NCBI RefSeq assembly: GCF_000219915.2
Contig: NC_017964.1
Coordinates: forward strand, 1,364,001 to 1,428,000
Source of the DNA: Advenella kashmirensis WT001
GTDB lineage: Bacteria > Pseudomonadota > Gammaproteobacteria > Burkholderiales > Burkholderiaceae_B
Length of the DNA stretch: 64,000 nucleotides
Direction of reading: 5' to 3'
Each line of letters starts with the position of its first letter. The first letter of the stretch is position 1. Both the position numbers and the translations under genes were made by a program. Positions 8,015 through 17,100 of the stretch are shown one piece after another. The notes beneath the pieces were generated by a model that was not told the DNA's origin, made no database searches, and worked only from the letters and a program-made list of their open reading frames with translations.

Positions 8015-8041
8015 AAAAGGGCCCGACCAAAGCCGGGCCCT
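8015..8041 (-). terminator. Intrinsic terminator of antisense RNA, copy 3
   Basis: GGGCCCGGC stem with UUUG loop and UUUU tail on the minus strand. Confidence 0.75.
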
Positions 8042-8060
8042 GCCTGATAAGGAGGATACG

Positions 8061-8138
8061 ATGAACAGAATCGTATTACAACTTATCCTGATCGGTATAG
8101 TGCTGATGCTGCTGGTGTACAGCATGCCAGCTTACTGA
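8061..8138 (+). CDS. Ibs-like small hydrophobic peptide, copy 3 (candidate type I toxin)
   Basis: Encodes the same 25 residues as copy 1; one codon differs silently (AAC for AAT at residue 2). The ribosome-binding site TAAGGAGG is 5 nt upstream. Retention of the peptide while the flanking DNA has diverged argues for selection on the protein. A cognate antisense unit covers it. Confidence 0.8.
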   Translation: MNRIVLQLILIGIVLMLLVYSMPAY

Positions 8139-8178
8139 TCAGGGACCGGTGGGCTCACCCCCACCGGTTTCAGGTTTT

Positions 8179-8207
8179 AATTTACTCAACAGCACTTTTT
8201 TTGTCAA
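8179..8207 (-). promoter_or_regulatory. Sigma-70 promoter for antisense RNA, copy 3
   Basis: Minus strand TTGACA (8202-8207), 17 bp, TAAATT (8179-8184). The spacer is the most diverged of the three while both boxes are intact. Confidence 0.75.
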
Positions 8208-8274
8208 TATCGTGTTTTCCGAAGTGCAATCCAGCAAGCATCGGGATCTCACAATATAGCCGCCAGGCCCGATC

Positions 8275-9126
8275 CTAGCGGAAAATCACCGTGCGGTGGT
8301 TATTGAGCAGGATGCGATGTTCAACGTGATATTTGACGGCGCGCGACAAGACCAGAGATTCAATATCGCTGCCGACCCGGGTAAGCTCATTGGCCGACAT
8401 GGTGTGGTCTACCTGCTCGATATCCTGGGCAATAATAGGGCCTTCGTCCAGATCGGCGGTGACATAGTGTGCCGTGGCGCCGATGATTTTTACGCCGCGC
8501 GTATGGGCCTGATGGTACGGCCTGGCGCCTTTGAAGCTGGGCAGAAAACTATGGTGGATATTGATTGCCCGACCTTCCAGTGCACGACAGAACTGATCCG
8601 ACAGGATCTGCATATATCGGGCCAGTACCACAACATCGGCCTTGTGGTTTTCTACCAGCGCCAGTACCTGCTTTTCCTGTTCCGCTTTGGTGTCCGGCGT
8701 TACAGGCAGGTAATGGAAGGGAATGCCGTAGCCGGTGGCCAGCCTTTCATAGTCGCGGTGATTCGAGACGACGGCAACAATTTCAATCGGCAGCGAGCCG
8801 CTGTTGGCGCGAAACAGCAGGTCATTCAAACAATGGCCCTGCTTGCTGACCATGATCAGCACGCGCGCTTTCTTGCGGGCGTCATGCAGCTTCCAGGTCA
8901 TATTGAATTTTTCTCCCAGGGGAATAAATTTCAGGCGGATGTCGTCATGGTTGATGGCACTGTCTACGCTGAAATGTACGCGCAGGAAAAAACGCTGGGT
9001 TTCTTCGTCCCCGTATTGCTGTGAGTCAATAATGTTGCCGTCCATTTCAAGTAGCAGGCCGGAAATGGCATGCACTATGCCAGTACGGTCTGGGCAGGAA
9101 ACGGTGAGGATGTAATCGTTTTGCAT
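8275..9126 (-). CDS. purU: Formyltetrahydrofolate deformylase
   Basis: A 283-residue protein that hydrolyses 10-formyl-THF to THF and formate, balancing the one-carbon pool for purine synthesis. Residues 1-85 form an ACT regulatory domain (LTVSCPDRTGIVHAISGLL); the rest is a formyltransferase-like catalytic domain with the NIHHSFLPSFKGARPYHQA motif carrying the catalytic Asn and His, and LARYMQILS. Length and sequence are typical of PurU. It is the last gene of a minus-strand group with the FAD oxidoreductase 32 nt upstream. The frame is intact. Confidence 0.95.
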   Translation of the reverse strand: MQNDYILTVSCPDRTGIVHAISGLLLEMDGNIIDSQQYGDEETQRFFLRVHFSVDSAINHDDIRLKFIPLGEKFNMTWKLHDARKKARVLIMVSKQGHCLNDLLFRANSGSLPIEIVAVVSNHRDYERLATGYGIPFHYLPVTPDTKAEQEKQVLALVENHKADVVVLARYMQILSDQFCRALEGRAINIHHSFLPSFKGARPYHQAHTRGVKIIGATAHYVTADLDEGPIIAQDIEQVDHTMSANELTRVGSDIESLVLSRAVKYHVEHRILLNNHRTVIFR

Positions 9127-9158
9127 ATTCGTTCGCGCGTCGGTAGCGGGTTAGAGGG

Positions 9159-10271
9159 TCAGCGGGACGCCAGGGCCTGGGCGGTTGCCGTGGCAATCGC
9201 CAGGGCTGCTGTCAGGCCGGGAGATTCAATGCCGAACAGATTGACCAGACCCGGTACGCCATGATTGCCCGGGCCGGAAATCACAAAATCGCCCGCCGCA
9301 GATGAGGCTGGCACGATTTTGGGGCGAATGCCGGCATAGCCCGGCTCCAGGGCATTGTCGGGCAGGCCCGGCCACCAACTGCGAATGGCTTGATCAAAAG
9401 CGGCGGCGTGATCCGGGTTAACCAGATAGTTTTCGTCCTCAATCCACTCGGTATCGGGGCCGAATTTTGCCTGGCCGCCCATATCCAGGGTCAGATGCAC
9501 GCCAAGGCCTGCGCTATTGGGCATGGGATAGATAAGATGAGAGAACGGTGCGCGGCGGTTCAGCGTGAAATAGCTGCCCTTGCAGTAATACTCGCCCGGA
9601 ATATGTGCCGGGTCAAGTCCGCCAATGTTACGCGCCAGTGTAGGGGCATGCAGGCCGGATGCATTAATGAGTGTGCGGCAGCGTAAGGTCATGGCTTCGT
9701 CCCCGCCGAAATGGCAGGTGAAGGCGCCGTCGGCATCAATATTCGCATGCAGCATGGGCGTGCGCAGTATGACCTGGGCGCCGGCGTTTTCGGCATCGCC
9801 CTGCAGGGCCAGCATATAGGCGTGACTATCGATAATGCCGGTTGATGGAGACAATACAGCGGCGGCACAATCGAGCTCGGGTTCCAGCGTGCGCGTCTGC
9901 TCGGCAGTCAGCCACTGCAGATCTTCTACGCCGTTGGCCTTGCCCTGGGCGGCGATTTTTTCCAGATATGGAATCTGGCTGTCGGACGTCGCGACCAGCA
10001 GCTTGCCCAGGCGCTTGTATGGGATATGGCGCGCATCACAATAGGTGTAAAGCTGTTTTTTGCCTTCGACACAAAGCCGCGCCTTCAGGCTGCCTTCAGG
10101 ATAATATAACCCGGCATGAATCACTTCGGAGTTGCGTGAGCTGGTGCCCATGCCAATGGCTTCTTCAGCTTCCAGCACCAGCACTTCAGTTCCCGAACAG
10201 GCCAGTTCGCGGGCTATGGCAAGCCCGACGACACCGGCGCCGATGACGATGCATTCAATATCAATACTCAT
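9159..10271 (-). CDS. FAD-dependent oxidoreductase, L-2-hydroxyglutarate dehydrogenase-like
   Basis: A 370-residue DAO-family flavoprotein. The N-terminal [16 protein letters not shown] is the dinucleotide-binding Rossmann motif, followed by [18 protein letters not shown], which is characteristic of the LhgO/L2HGDH group (oxidation of L-2-hydroxyglutarate to 2-oxoglutarate, electrons to quinone). The C-terminus has GIRPKI and the [21 protein letters not shown] flavin-contact segment. Its ATG overlaps the flavin reductase stop (TAATG at 10271), so the two are translationally coupled. Substrate assignment is by family resemblance only; other 2-hydroxyacids or amino acids are possible. Confidence 0.85.
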   Translation of the reverse strand: MSIDIECIVIGAGVVGLAIARELACSGTEVLVLEAEEAIGMGTSSRNSEVIHAGLYYPEGSLKARLCVEGKKQLYTYCDARHIPYKRLGKLLVATSDSQIPYLEKIAAQGKANGVEDLQWLTAEQTRTLEPELDCAAAVLSPSTGIIDSHAYMLALQGDAENAGAQVILRTPMLHANIDADGAFTCHFGGDEAMTLRCRTLINASGLHAPTLARNIGGLDPAHIPGEYYCKGSYFTLNRRAPFSHLIYPMPNSAGLGVHLTLDMGGQAKFGPDTEWIEDENYLVNPDHAAAFDQAIRSWWPGLPDNALEPGYAGIRPKIVPASSAAGDFVISGPGNHGVPGLVNLFGIESPGLTAALAIATATAQALASR

Positions 10272-10792
10272 TATGTTTCTGTTAAGGTAGGGGTCAGATC
10301 AAAACTGCCCGCATGATAGACCAGGGGCAGCGAATCGGTATGGTGGCACCGCTCTACCTCGCCGATCAGGATCATATGATCCCCTTCGTGGTAGTGATTG
10401 CGGTTGTAGCATTCGAACCAGGCCGAGCAGTAGCGATCATCCAGCTTGGGAACCTGTTCATCTGTGGTGCCAGGCCTCCAGAGTATGTCGCGGAAACGTT
10501 CTTGCGGACTGCCGGCGGAAAACTGGCGGGCCAGCGTCAGTTGCTCGGCGTTCAATATGTGGATGTTGTAGCGCGTGATCTGCTCAAAGGCTTCCCGGTT
10601 GGAAGAGGATTTGATCAGGCTCCAGAGCACAAGTGGCGGGTTTAGCGAGACTGAATTGAACGAGCTGACGGTCAATCCGATAGGATGGCCGTTTTGCGGA
10701 TGCGTGGCCGTCACGATGGTGACGCCGGTCGCAAAGCGGCCCAGCGCAGACTTGAAATCGCGTGAGTCAAAATCCGGAGCCTGTGCGCTCAT
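10271..10792 (-). CDS. Flavin reductase family protein (FMN-binding split barrel)
   Basis: A 173-residue protein with the signature of NAD(P)H:flavin oxidoreductases of two-component monooxygenases: [10 protein letters not shown] near the start, [21 protein letters not shown] for flavin binding, and the C-terminal GEVERC and YHAGSF segments. It would supply reduced FMN/FAD to a partner, but no monooxygenase is nearby; the coupled downstream gene is an FAD dehydrogenase. It lies 37 nt downstream of pdxH, another split-barrel FMN protein. The partner is unknown. Confidence 0.85.
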   Translation of the reverse strand: MSAQAPDFDSRDFKSALGRFATGVTIVTATHPQNGHPIGLTVSSFNSVSLNPPLVLWSLIKSSSNREAFEQITRYNIHILNAEQLTLARQFSAGSPQERFRDILWRPGTTDEQVPKLDDRYCSAWFECYNRNHYHEGDHMILIGEVERCHHTDSLPLVYHAGSFDLTPTLTET

Positions 10793-10828
10793 TATGTCGA
10801 TACCTTATTTCTTGGCTTTGTGATCATG

Positions 10829-11460
10829 TCAGGGAGACAGGCGAACCATGGACCAGCTGGCGTCTTCACTGCGCGTATAACGCAGCCGGTCATGCAGCCG
10901 CGATGGGCGACCCTGCCAGAACTCGATCATTTCCGGAACCACGACATAGCCTCCCCAATGAGGCGGTTTCGGGACGGTGTCGCCAAATTTCTCCCTGAAA
11001 TCCTCTGCGCGTTCTTCCAGTTCTTCGCGGGTAATAATCTGGCTTTGCTTGGATGCCCAGGCGCCAATGCGAGAGCCTAGCGGACGGCTGACAAAGTAGT
11101 CGGTCGATTCGGCTTCGGGCAGTTGCCGTGCGATCCGTTGATATGCACCTGGCGTTCCAGTCCCAGCCAGACGAACAGCAGGCTGACCGCCGGATTGCCG
11201 GCAATATCGCGGCCCTTGCCCGATTCGTAATTGGTAAAAAAGGTGAAGCCTTCGGCCGTGAGGTCCTTGAGCAGCACCGTACGGGAGGAAGGTCTGTGGC
11301 GCGCGTCGACGGTGGACAGCACCATGGCATTGGGTTCCTTGATGCCGCCGGCGACAGCGTCGTTGAACCAGTGTTTGAATTGTTTGATCGGGTCGGGATC
11401 GACCTGGGATTCCAGAAGCACGTTCTGTTCGTAGTTCTGGCGTAAATCTGCGAGCGTCAT
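10829..11460 (-). CDS. pdxH: Pyridoxamine/pyridoxine 5'-phosphate oxidase (one frameshift)
   Basis: Makes pyridoxal 5'-phosphate with FMN as cofactor. The N-terminal frame (to about 11140) holds [34 protein letters not shown] and [13 protein letters not shown]. The continuation in another frame reads [24 protein letters not shown] and ends with [25 protein letters not shown], the complete PdxH C-terminus. The two halves are joined by adding one base near 11135-11145, giving the normal ~211 residues. Start 11460 chosen because family members begin here. pdxA elsewhere in the window belongs to the same PLP pathway. Confidence 0.92.
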
Positions 11461-11556
11461 AATTACTTCTTCAGGGAAAATACCTAAAGGAATAGTGTAC
11501 TGCACTTGGGCGGATTTCCCCGGCAAATCCCGGTCGTCGGCAGCAGATTGGTCCAG

Positions 11557-12212
11557 TCAGGTGGCTGGCTTTACCGGGTATGTTTTCTTGAGCGTATCTG
11601 CCAGTTTGAACAGCGCGTGATCCTGGATGTTGGCGTCCGACAGGGCATGCGCGGTTTCAATTACATACTCAGGGCAGGGGCCGTTCTGGCCTGTGGCGTT
11701 CAGGATGATCTGCAGGGTTTCCTCGAAGGTCAGGTCCTTGGCGTAAGCGTGATTTTCCCGATCCATGATAAAAGCCAGGGCGCGCACCGTCCCTTGTTCA
11801 GTTTCGCAGTGGGTCCAGGTCGGAATATAGGCGCCCGAGACCATTTCGCGTTTCCACAAGGCGCGAAACTCCTGTTCCAGCGCATCGGGGCGCAGTTTGA
11901 AGACTTTGCCTTCGCATTTTCCGCCTTCGTCCAGGCCGAATACCAGCCAGGGCGTTCCGGCGTTCCGCGGTTGACGCTGGACCACAGGCACAGCGCACGA
12001 TGGTAACCATGAAGGGTGGCTAGACGGCATTCCTGGAATTCGAATTCAGGACGCCAGATGAGGGAACCGTAACCAAAAACCCATACATTGTCCGGATCGG
12101 TACCGGCCAGGTTCTGTTGCATGGAGTGTTCGACTTCTTCGTCGGTCCACAGACGGAACTGACGGATATGGTCGAGTGCTTTTTGTAAGGGATTCCTGAT
12201 TAGTTCAGCCAC
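11557..12212 (-). CDS. chaC: ChaC-type gamma-glutamylcyclotransferase (one frameshift)
   Basis: Glutathione-degrading gamma-glutamylcyclotransferase of about 218 residues. The first frame contains the signature VFGYGSLIWRPEF and LHGYHRALCLWS followed by NRGTPERPG. The second frame continues as LVFGLDEGG, FKLRPDALEQEFRALWKREM, AFIMDRENHAYA and the typical helical C-terminus. One missing base (a C on the minus strand) at about 11947-11950 explains the break. ChaC enzymes release 5-oxoproline and Cys-Gly from glutathione. It faces tcdA across a 127-nt divergent gap. Confidence 0.88.
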
Positions 12213-12339
12213 GGAAATGAACTTCTTTGAATGTGCATTAAAATATTACAGGAGTCCGGAGCGCAGATGAAGCCAGACCAGCCGGACGCCGGCGGTTAAA
12301 TCTCTGTAACAAGTTTAGTATAGGTCAGATTCGATTGGA

Positions 12340-13140
12340 ATGGATACAACTATTAACGATAAGCAAAGACGTTTCAGCGGTTTACAGCGCCTGTATGGTG
12401 ACGGCGCAACAGCGCGTCTGGAGCAGGCCCATGTCATGGTTGCGGGAATTGGCGGCGTGGGCTCATGGACAGCAGAGGCCCTGGCGCGTTCCGGCGTGGG
12501 CGAACTGACGCTGATCGATCTGGACCACATTGCCGAGTCCAATGTGAACCGGCAAATTCATGCACTGTCGGCTACGCTGGGCCAGGCCAAGATTGCGGCC
12601 ATGGCCGATCGCATTGCCGGCATCAATCCCGATTGCCGCGTGAATCTGGTGGACGATTTTCTGGGGCCCGATAATGTGGACATGCTGCTGCAGGCGCGAC
12701 CCGTAAGCGTTCTGGTAGATGCCACCGATCAGGTGGCGGCCAAAATCGCCATGGTGCTGGCCAGCCAGCGTGAGCAGATCCCATTTATCATGTGTGGTGG
12801 TGCGGGGGGCAAGCTGGACGCGCTCACGCTGACCGCGGGTGATTTGTCCACGGCGCGCAATGACGCGTTGCTGGGCCGTATCCGGCAGCAGTTGCGCAAG
12901 CATCATGGGTTTGCCAAGGGCGCTGACCGCCACGGCAAAGCTTTGCGCAAGGCGCCTACCATGCGCGTTTTTGCGCTCTGGTTCGATCAGCCGGCCATTT
13001 TGCCCCAATCATGGACGGCGCCGGAAGAGGGTGGCGGCCCCCAAGGGTTGTCCTGCGCAGGCTATGGCTCTGCGGTAACGGTAACCGCCGCAATGGGTAT
13101 GGCAGCGGCTGGCGAGGCGATTCGCAGAATCCTGGCCTGA
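12340..13140 (+). CDS. tcdA: tRNA threonylcarbamoyladenosine dehydratase
   Basis: A 266-residue E1-like enzyme (ThiF/MoeB superfamily) that cyclises t6A to ct6A at position 37 of ANN-decoding tRNAs in an ATP-dependent reaction. Seen: RFSGLQRLYGDGA at the N-terminus, the VAGIGGVGSWTAEALARSG nucleotide-binding loop, IDLDHIAESNVNRQ, and the C-terminal KAPTMRVF and LSCAGYGSAVTVTAAMGM. Length is typical for TcdA (also called CsdL/YgdL). The frame is intact and it is transcribed alone. Confidence 0.93.
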   Translation: MDTTINDKQRRFSGLQRLYGDGATARLEQAHVMVAGIGGVGSWTAEALARSGVGELTLIDLDHIAESNVNRQIHALSATLGQAKIAAMADRIAGINPDCRVNLVDDFLGPDNVDMLLQARPVSVLVDATDQVAAKIAMVLASQREQIPFIMCGGAGGKLDALTLTAGDLSTARNDALLGRIRQQLRKHHGFAKGADRHGKALRKAPTMRVFALWFDQPAILPQSWTAPEEGGGPQGLSCAGYGSAVTVTAAMGMAAAGEAIRRILA

Positions 13141-13170
13141 TCCCGCAAGCATTGGCCGAGAAAAGACATT

Positions 13171-13220
13171 TTTACAATTAATTACCCGGGTAATATTACA
13201 ATTATTTTTATACCCGGGTA
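13171..13220 (+). promoter_or_regulatory. Promoter with twin palindromic operators
   Basis: A TTTACA (13171-13176), 17-bp spacer and TATTAC (13194-13199) resemble a sigma-70 promoter for the downstream gene. A perfect 14-bp palindrome ATTACCCGGGTAAT (13181-13194) lies within the spacer and abuts the -10; a second with the 10-bp core TACCCGGGTA (13211-13220) has its centre 28 bp further on, just past the likely start site. This is the geometry of repression by a dimeric regulator. The regulator is not identified. Confidence 0.65.
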
Positions 13221-13264
13221 ATATTTGAATTGTACTTATCAAGCCAATTAAAGGAGTTCCAACA

Positions 13265-13953
13265 ATGACTGAAAACCCGGAACAAACCTACACCGTATTT
13301 CATGGATATCGCAAGCTCGCTTCCGGTACGTTGCCCCAGGTCGCGGCAGCATACCAGGCCGCCCTGAAAACAACCTCAACCAGCGCGGTGTTGATATTCG
13401 ACGATGTCACCGGCCGTTCAACCGACATTGACCTGCGGTTACTGGATGCAGTAGCGCCAAACGATCAACAGGACGGCCTTGACCCACAGGCAACAACATT
13501 GCGAACGGATAGCGGGGCAGCAGGGCGACTAGCCCGGATATGACGGACGCCACCAATTCGTCATCGCATCGTACCGTGTTGACGCAGGCACCGCAGGAGA
13601 GCGAGGATCGGACTGTGCGACGGCGCGGCCGACCGAAGCTGGGAGTGATCTCCCGGGAGGTGACGTTGCTGCCCAGACATTGGGAATGGCTGGCCGCCCA
13701 GCCAGGGGGAGCATCAGTCGCGTTGCGTAAGCTGGTGGAGTCGGCCCGGCTCAGCAACACGGACCGCGATAGCCGGCGCAAAGCCCAGGAACGGGCCTAT
13801 CATTTCATGCTGGCGCTGGGCGGTGATCTACCTGGCTACGAAGAAGCTACCCGGGCGCTATTTGCCGATGACGCTGAGGCACTGAAAACACATATCGCTG
13901 GCTGGCCGAACGATGTGCGCACGCATGCGCTGAAGCTGGCCACTGACGCCTGA
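13265..13953 (+). CDS. DUF2239 family protein (probable frameshift)
   Basis: Two frames together make one DUF2239-like protein of about 229 residues. The first (13265-13543) has YTVFHGYRKLASGTLPQVAAAY and VLIFDDVTGRSTDIDLR; the second (from about 13511) has GRPKLGVISREVTLLPRHWEWL and AAQPGGASVALRKLVESAR. In the family as I know it these blocks belong to one chain, and the second frame's only ATG (13540) has no ribosome site. A single missing base between 13511 and 13543 is likely. The first start has AAAGGAG upstream and follows the twin-palindrome promoter. The C-terminal part looks DNA- or RNA-binding (basic, GRPK hook); biochemical function is unknown. Confidence 0.75.
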
Positions 13954-13968
13954 GGGCGGCCACGATAG

Positions 13969-14109
13969 TCAATTGCGCTGCCCCTCTTTCGGTACCCGAG
14001 CGCACGCATTGCCCTTGGGATCTTTGCCGCAAGTGGCAATTGCGCGGCGGCACCGCAGTTTCTGCGCGTGGCAGTTTGCGGTGCAGGCGGCGCCCGATTT
14101 ACACCTCAA
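13969..14109 (-). CDS. Possible small Cys-rich protein next to uvrA
   Basis: A 46-codon frame starting at TTG directly after the uvrA stop, in the same frame. It reads LRCKSGAACTANCHAQKLRC... and has six cysteines with many basic residues, which is unusual for random DNA. There is no ATG and no ribosome-binding site. It could be translated by coupling or readthrough, be a displaced C-terminal tail of the UvrA protein, or be chance. I do not recognise it. Confidence 0.3.
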   Translation of the reverse strand: MRCKSGAACTANCHAQKLRCRRAIATCGKDPKGNACARVPKEGQRN

Positions 14110-17100
14110 TCACGATGCCAGGGCCGGCGTTACTTCAGACGTGCGTGCCAGGAACTCGTCAAGGACAAGGCCGGTATGGGAGACGGATTTTTTCGCAATA
14201 ATGTCCTGCACCGATCCGACGGCGACAACCTGTCCGCCGCCGTTGCCGCCTTCCGGTCCCATATCGACAATCCAGTCGGCCTCGGCCATGATGTCCAGAT
14301 TGTGTTCAATGACCACAACCGTATTGCCCGCTGCAACCAGCCGGTGCAGCACCACGATCAACTTCTCGACATCGGCCATGGATAGCCCGACGGTGGGCTC
14401 ATCCAGCACGTACAGGGTATGTGGCCGGCTAGAGGCCCTGCCGGTTTTGATGACGCCTTCATCAAGCCGTGCCTTGACCAGTTCTGATACCAGTTTGATC
14501 CGCTGGGCTTCACCGCCGGACAGTGTAGGGGAAGGCTGCCCCAGCGTGAGGTATCCCAAACCGACATCCTGCAATAGTTGCAGCGCACGCTTGACTCGAG
14601 GGTGCGCAGCGAAATAGGGGATAGCGTCGTCCACTTCCATTTTCAGCACTTCGCCCACATTTTTTTCTCGCAGGCGGATGGCCAGCGTATCCGGATTGAA
14701 GCGGTTGCCATTACATGCTTCGCATGGAACTTTGATGTCGGGCAAAAAGCTCATTTCAATGGTGCGCATGCCCTGGCCCTCGCAAATCGGGCAGCGGCCA
14801 TCGCCCGTATTGAACGAGAAACGGGAAGTGCTCCAGCCGCGAATCTTCGCATCGCGCGTTTCCGCAAACTGACGTCGTACATCATCCCAGAAGCCGATAT
14901 AGGTTGCCGGGCACGAACGCGGCGTTTTGCCGATAGGCGTCTGGTCCACCTCAAGTACGCGGTCCAGGCTTTCCCAGCCAGTGATATCGTCACAACCACG
15001 CCATGGCGCCGGTGTTTTGGTGCCGATCACACCCTTAAGATTATCCAGCAGGACGTCGCGCGCCAGCGAGGATTTGCCGGAGCCGGAGACCCCGGTAATC
15101 ACGCTGAGGCGGCCCTTGGGTATGCGAACATTCACGTGCCGCAGATTATGCAAATGGGCGCGATGGATCTCAATATAATCAGTATCGGCATCGGTGGGCT
15201 GGCCGGGCCTTAACGGGTGAGCCATGGGGTGCGCCAGGTAGCGACCAGTAAGCGAGTGCGGGTTATTGACAATATCGTCGTAGGTGCCCTGGGCGACCAC
15301 GGTGCCGCCACGCACGCCTGCACCGGGTCCCATATCGATAATATGTTCGGCGCGGCGAATGGTGTCGTCGTCATGCTCCACCACCACCAGTGTATTGCCA
15401 TTGCCTTCCAGGCGTGACAGCGCATTGAGCAGAATTCGGTTATCGCGTGGATGCAGGCCGATTGTCGGCTCGTCCAGAATGTAGCAGACGCCCTGAAGGT
15501 TCGAACCCAGCTGGGCTGCCAGGCGGATGCGCTGCGCTTCACCGCCGGAGAGCGTGGGCGCTGATCGATCCAGGCCCAGATAACCCAGCCCCACCTCTTC
15601 CATGAAGGACAGACGACTTTTTATTTCACTCAGGATATCGCGGGCAATCTCGGCGTCGCGACCTTTCAGAATCAGGCCGGCAAAGAAAGTATGCGCCTCG
15701 CTGACCGGCAGCGCCGCCAGATCGGCGATGCTGCGGTCTTTCCAGCGCACGGCCAGCGCATTGCGATTCAGGCGCTGGCCGTGGCAGGCAGGGCAGGCGG
15801 CAAGTTCATGTTCTTCGTCGCCGGACAGATTTTTCCAGGCGTCTTCTTCGCCGCTTTGTTCTTCATCGAACCCGCTGAGCTTGACGCCAGTGCCGAAGCA
15901 GGAATGGCACCAGCCATGCTTGGAGTTATAGGAAAACAGGCGGGGATCGGGTTCGGGGAAACTGGTTCCGCAGCTTGGGCAGGCGCGCTTGGTGGAAAAG
16001 TGCTGCTGCTCCAGTTCACTGGCGTGCAACGGGTTTGCCGGATCCAGATCCAGAATGATGCTCATGGTGCCGTGGCCGGTTTCCAGTGCGCTGTGCAGGG
16101 CCTGCTTCAGGCTGGATTCTGCTGCCGGAGTAATGACCAGATCGGCCACCGGCAATTCGATGGTGTGTTCCTTGTAGCGGTCCAGTCGCGGCCAAGGTTT
16201 GACCGGGACAAAGTCACCGTCTACACGCAGATGGGTATAGCCTTTGCCTTCAGCCCATTTGGCCAGATCAGTGTAGTAACCCTTGCGAGCCGTAACCAGC
16301 GGCGCCAGAACGCCAATATGCCGGCCTTTGCACGCGCTCATGATACGGGCAAAAATCTGTTCCTGCGATTGCGGTTCACCGGCACCTGGCAGTCGGGGCA
16401 ATATTGCGTTCCGAGTTTGACGTAAAGCAGCCGCAGAAAATGGTGGGCTTCGGTCATGGTGCCGACCGTGGATTTTCGGCCACCGCGACTGGTACGCTGC
16501 TCGATTGCCACTGTGGGCGGGATGCCGTAAATGGCGTCAACATCCGGCTTGCCGGCCGGCTGAACTACCGCGCGCGCATATGCGTTGAGCGATTCCAGGT
16601 AGCGGCGCTGCCCTTCATTGAAGAGGATATCGAAAGCCAGCGTGGATTTTCCTGACCCCGACACGCCGGTGATGACCGTAAAGGTATTATGCGGAATATG
16701 AACGTTGACGCCTTTGAGGTTATGTTCCTTGGCGTTCAGGATGTCGATCTGCGAGGGCGTTTCGCGCCGCGTAACAGCCAGCGCCGTGCTGCCTGCATAA
16801 GCCACCTCGGGCTCCTGCAGTGTAAGCGGCGCGCTGGCGATGATATTGGATTCGTATTCGCGCAAAGCCACACCGGTGTGCGAGTGGGCAATGTCCATGA
16901 CGGTGTCGGGCGTGCCTTCGGCGATAACCCGACCACCGCCCACGCCGCCTTCAGGGCCGAGATCAATCAGCCAGTCGGCCGCGCGGATTACATCCAGATT
17001 GTGTTCAATGACCAGCAGTGAGTGGCCGGCGCCCAGCAGCTTGCGGAATGCGCCCATGAGCCGGGCGACATCATCGAAATGCAGGCCGGTGGTGGGTTCG

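Larger units (their letters stand above)
8013..8172 (-). ncRNA. Sib-like antisense RNA, copy 3
   Basis: Predicted from the promoter at 8179-8207 and the terminator at 8015-8041. Starts with a 9-bp hairpin (8145-8168) and covers the peptide gene and its ribosome site. Confidence 0.75.
7964..8222. repeat. Element copy 3: repeated peptide/antisense-RNA cassette
   Basis: Core of the element only; it lacks the ~42 bp present at the left of copies 1 and 2. The peptide is identical to copy 1. The terminator loop is UUUG rather than UUCG, and the 5' antisense hairpin keeps its stem with a 6-nt loop. Confidence 0.9.

Noticed and set aside
13540..13953. Independent gene starting at ATG 13540
   Set aside because: No ribosome site; its content continues the DUF2239 chain begun at 13265, so a single-base frameshift is the better explanation.
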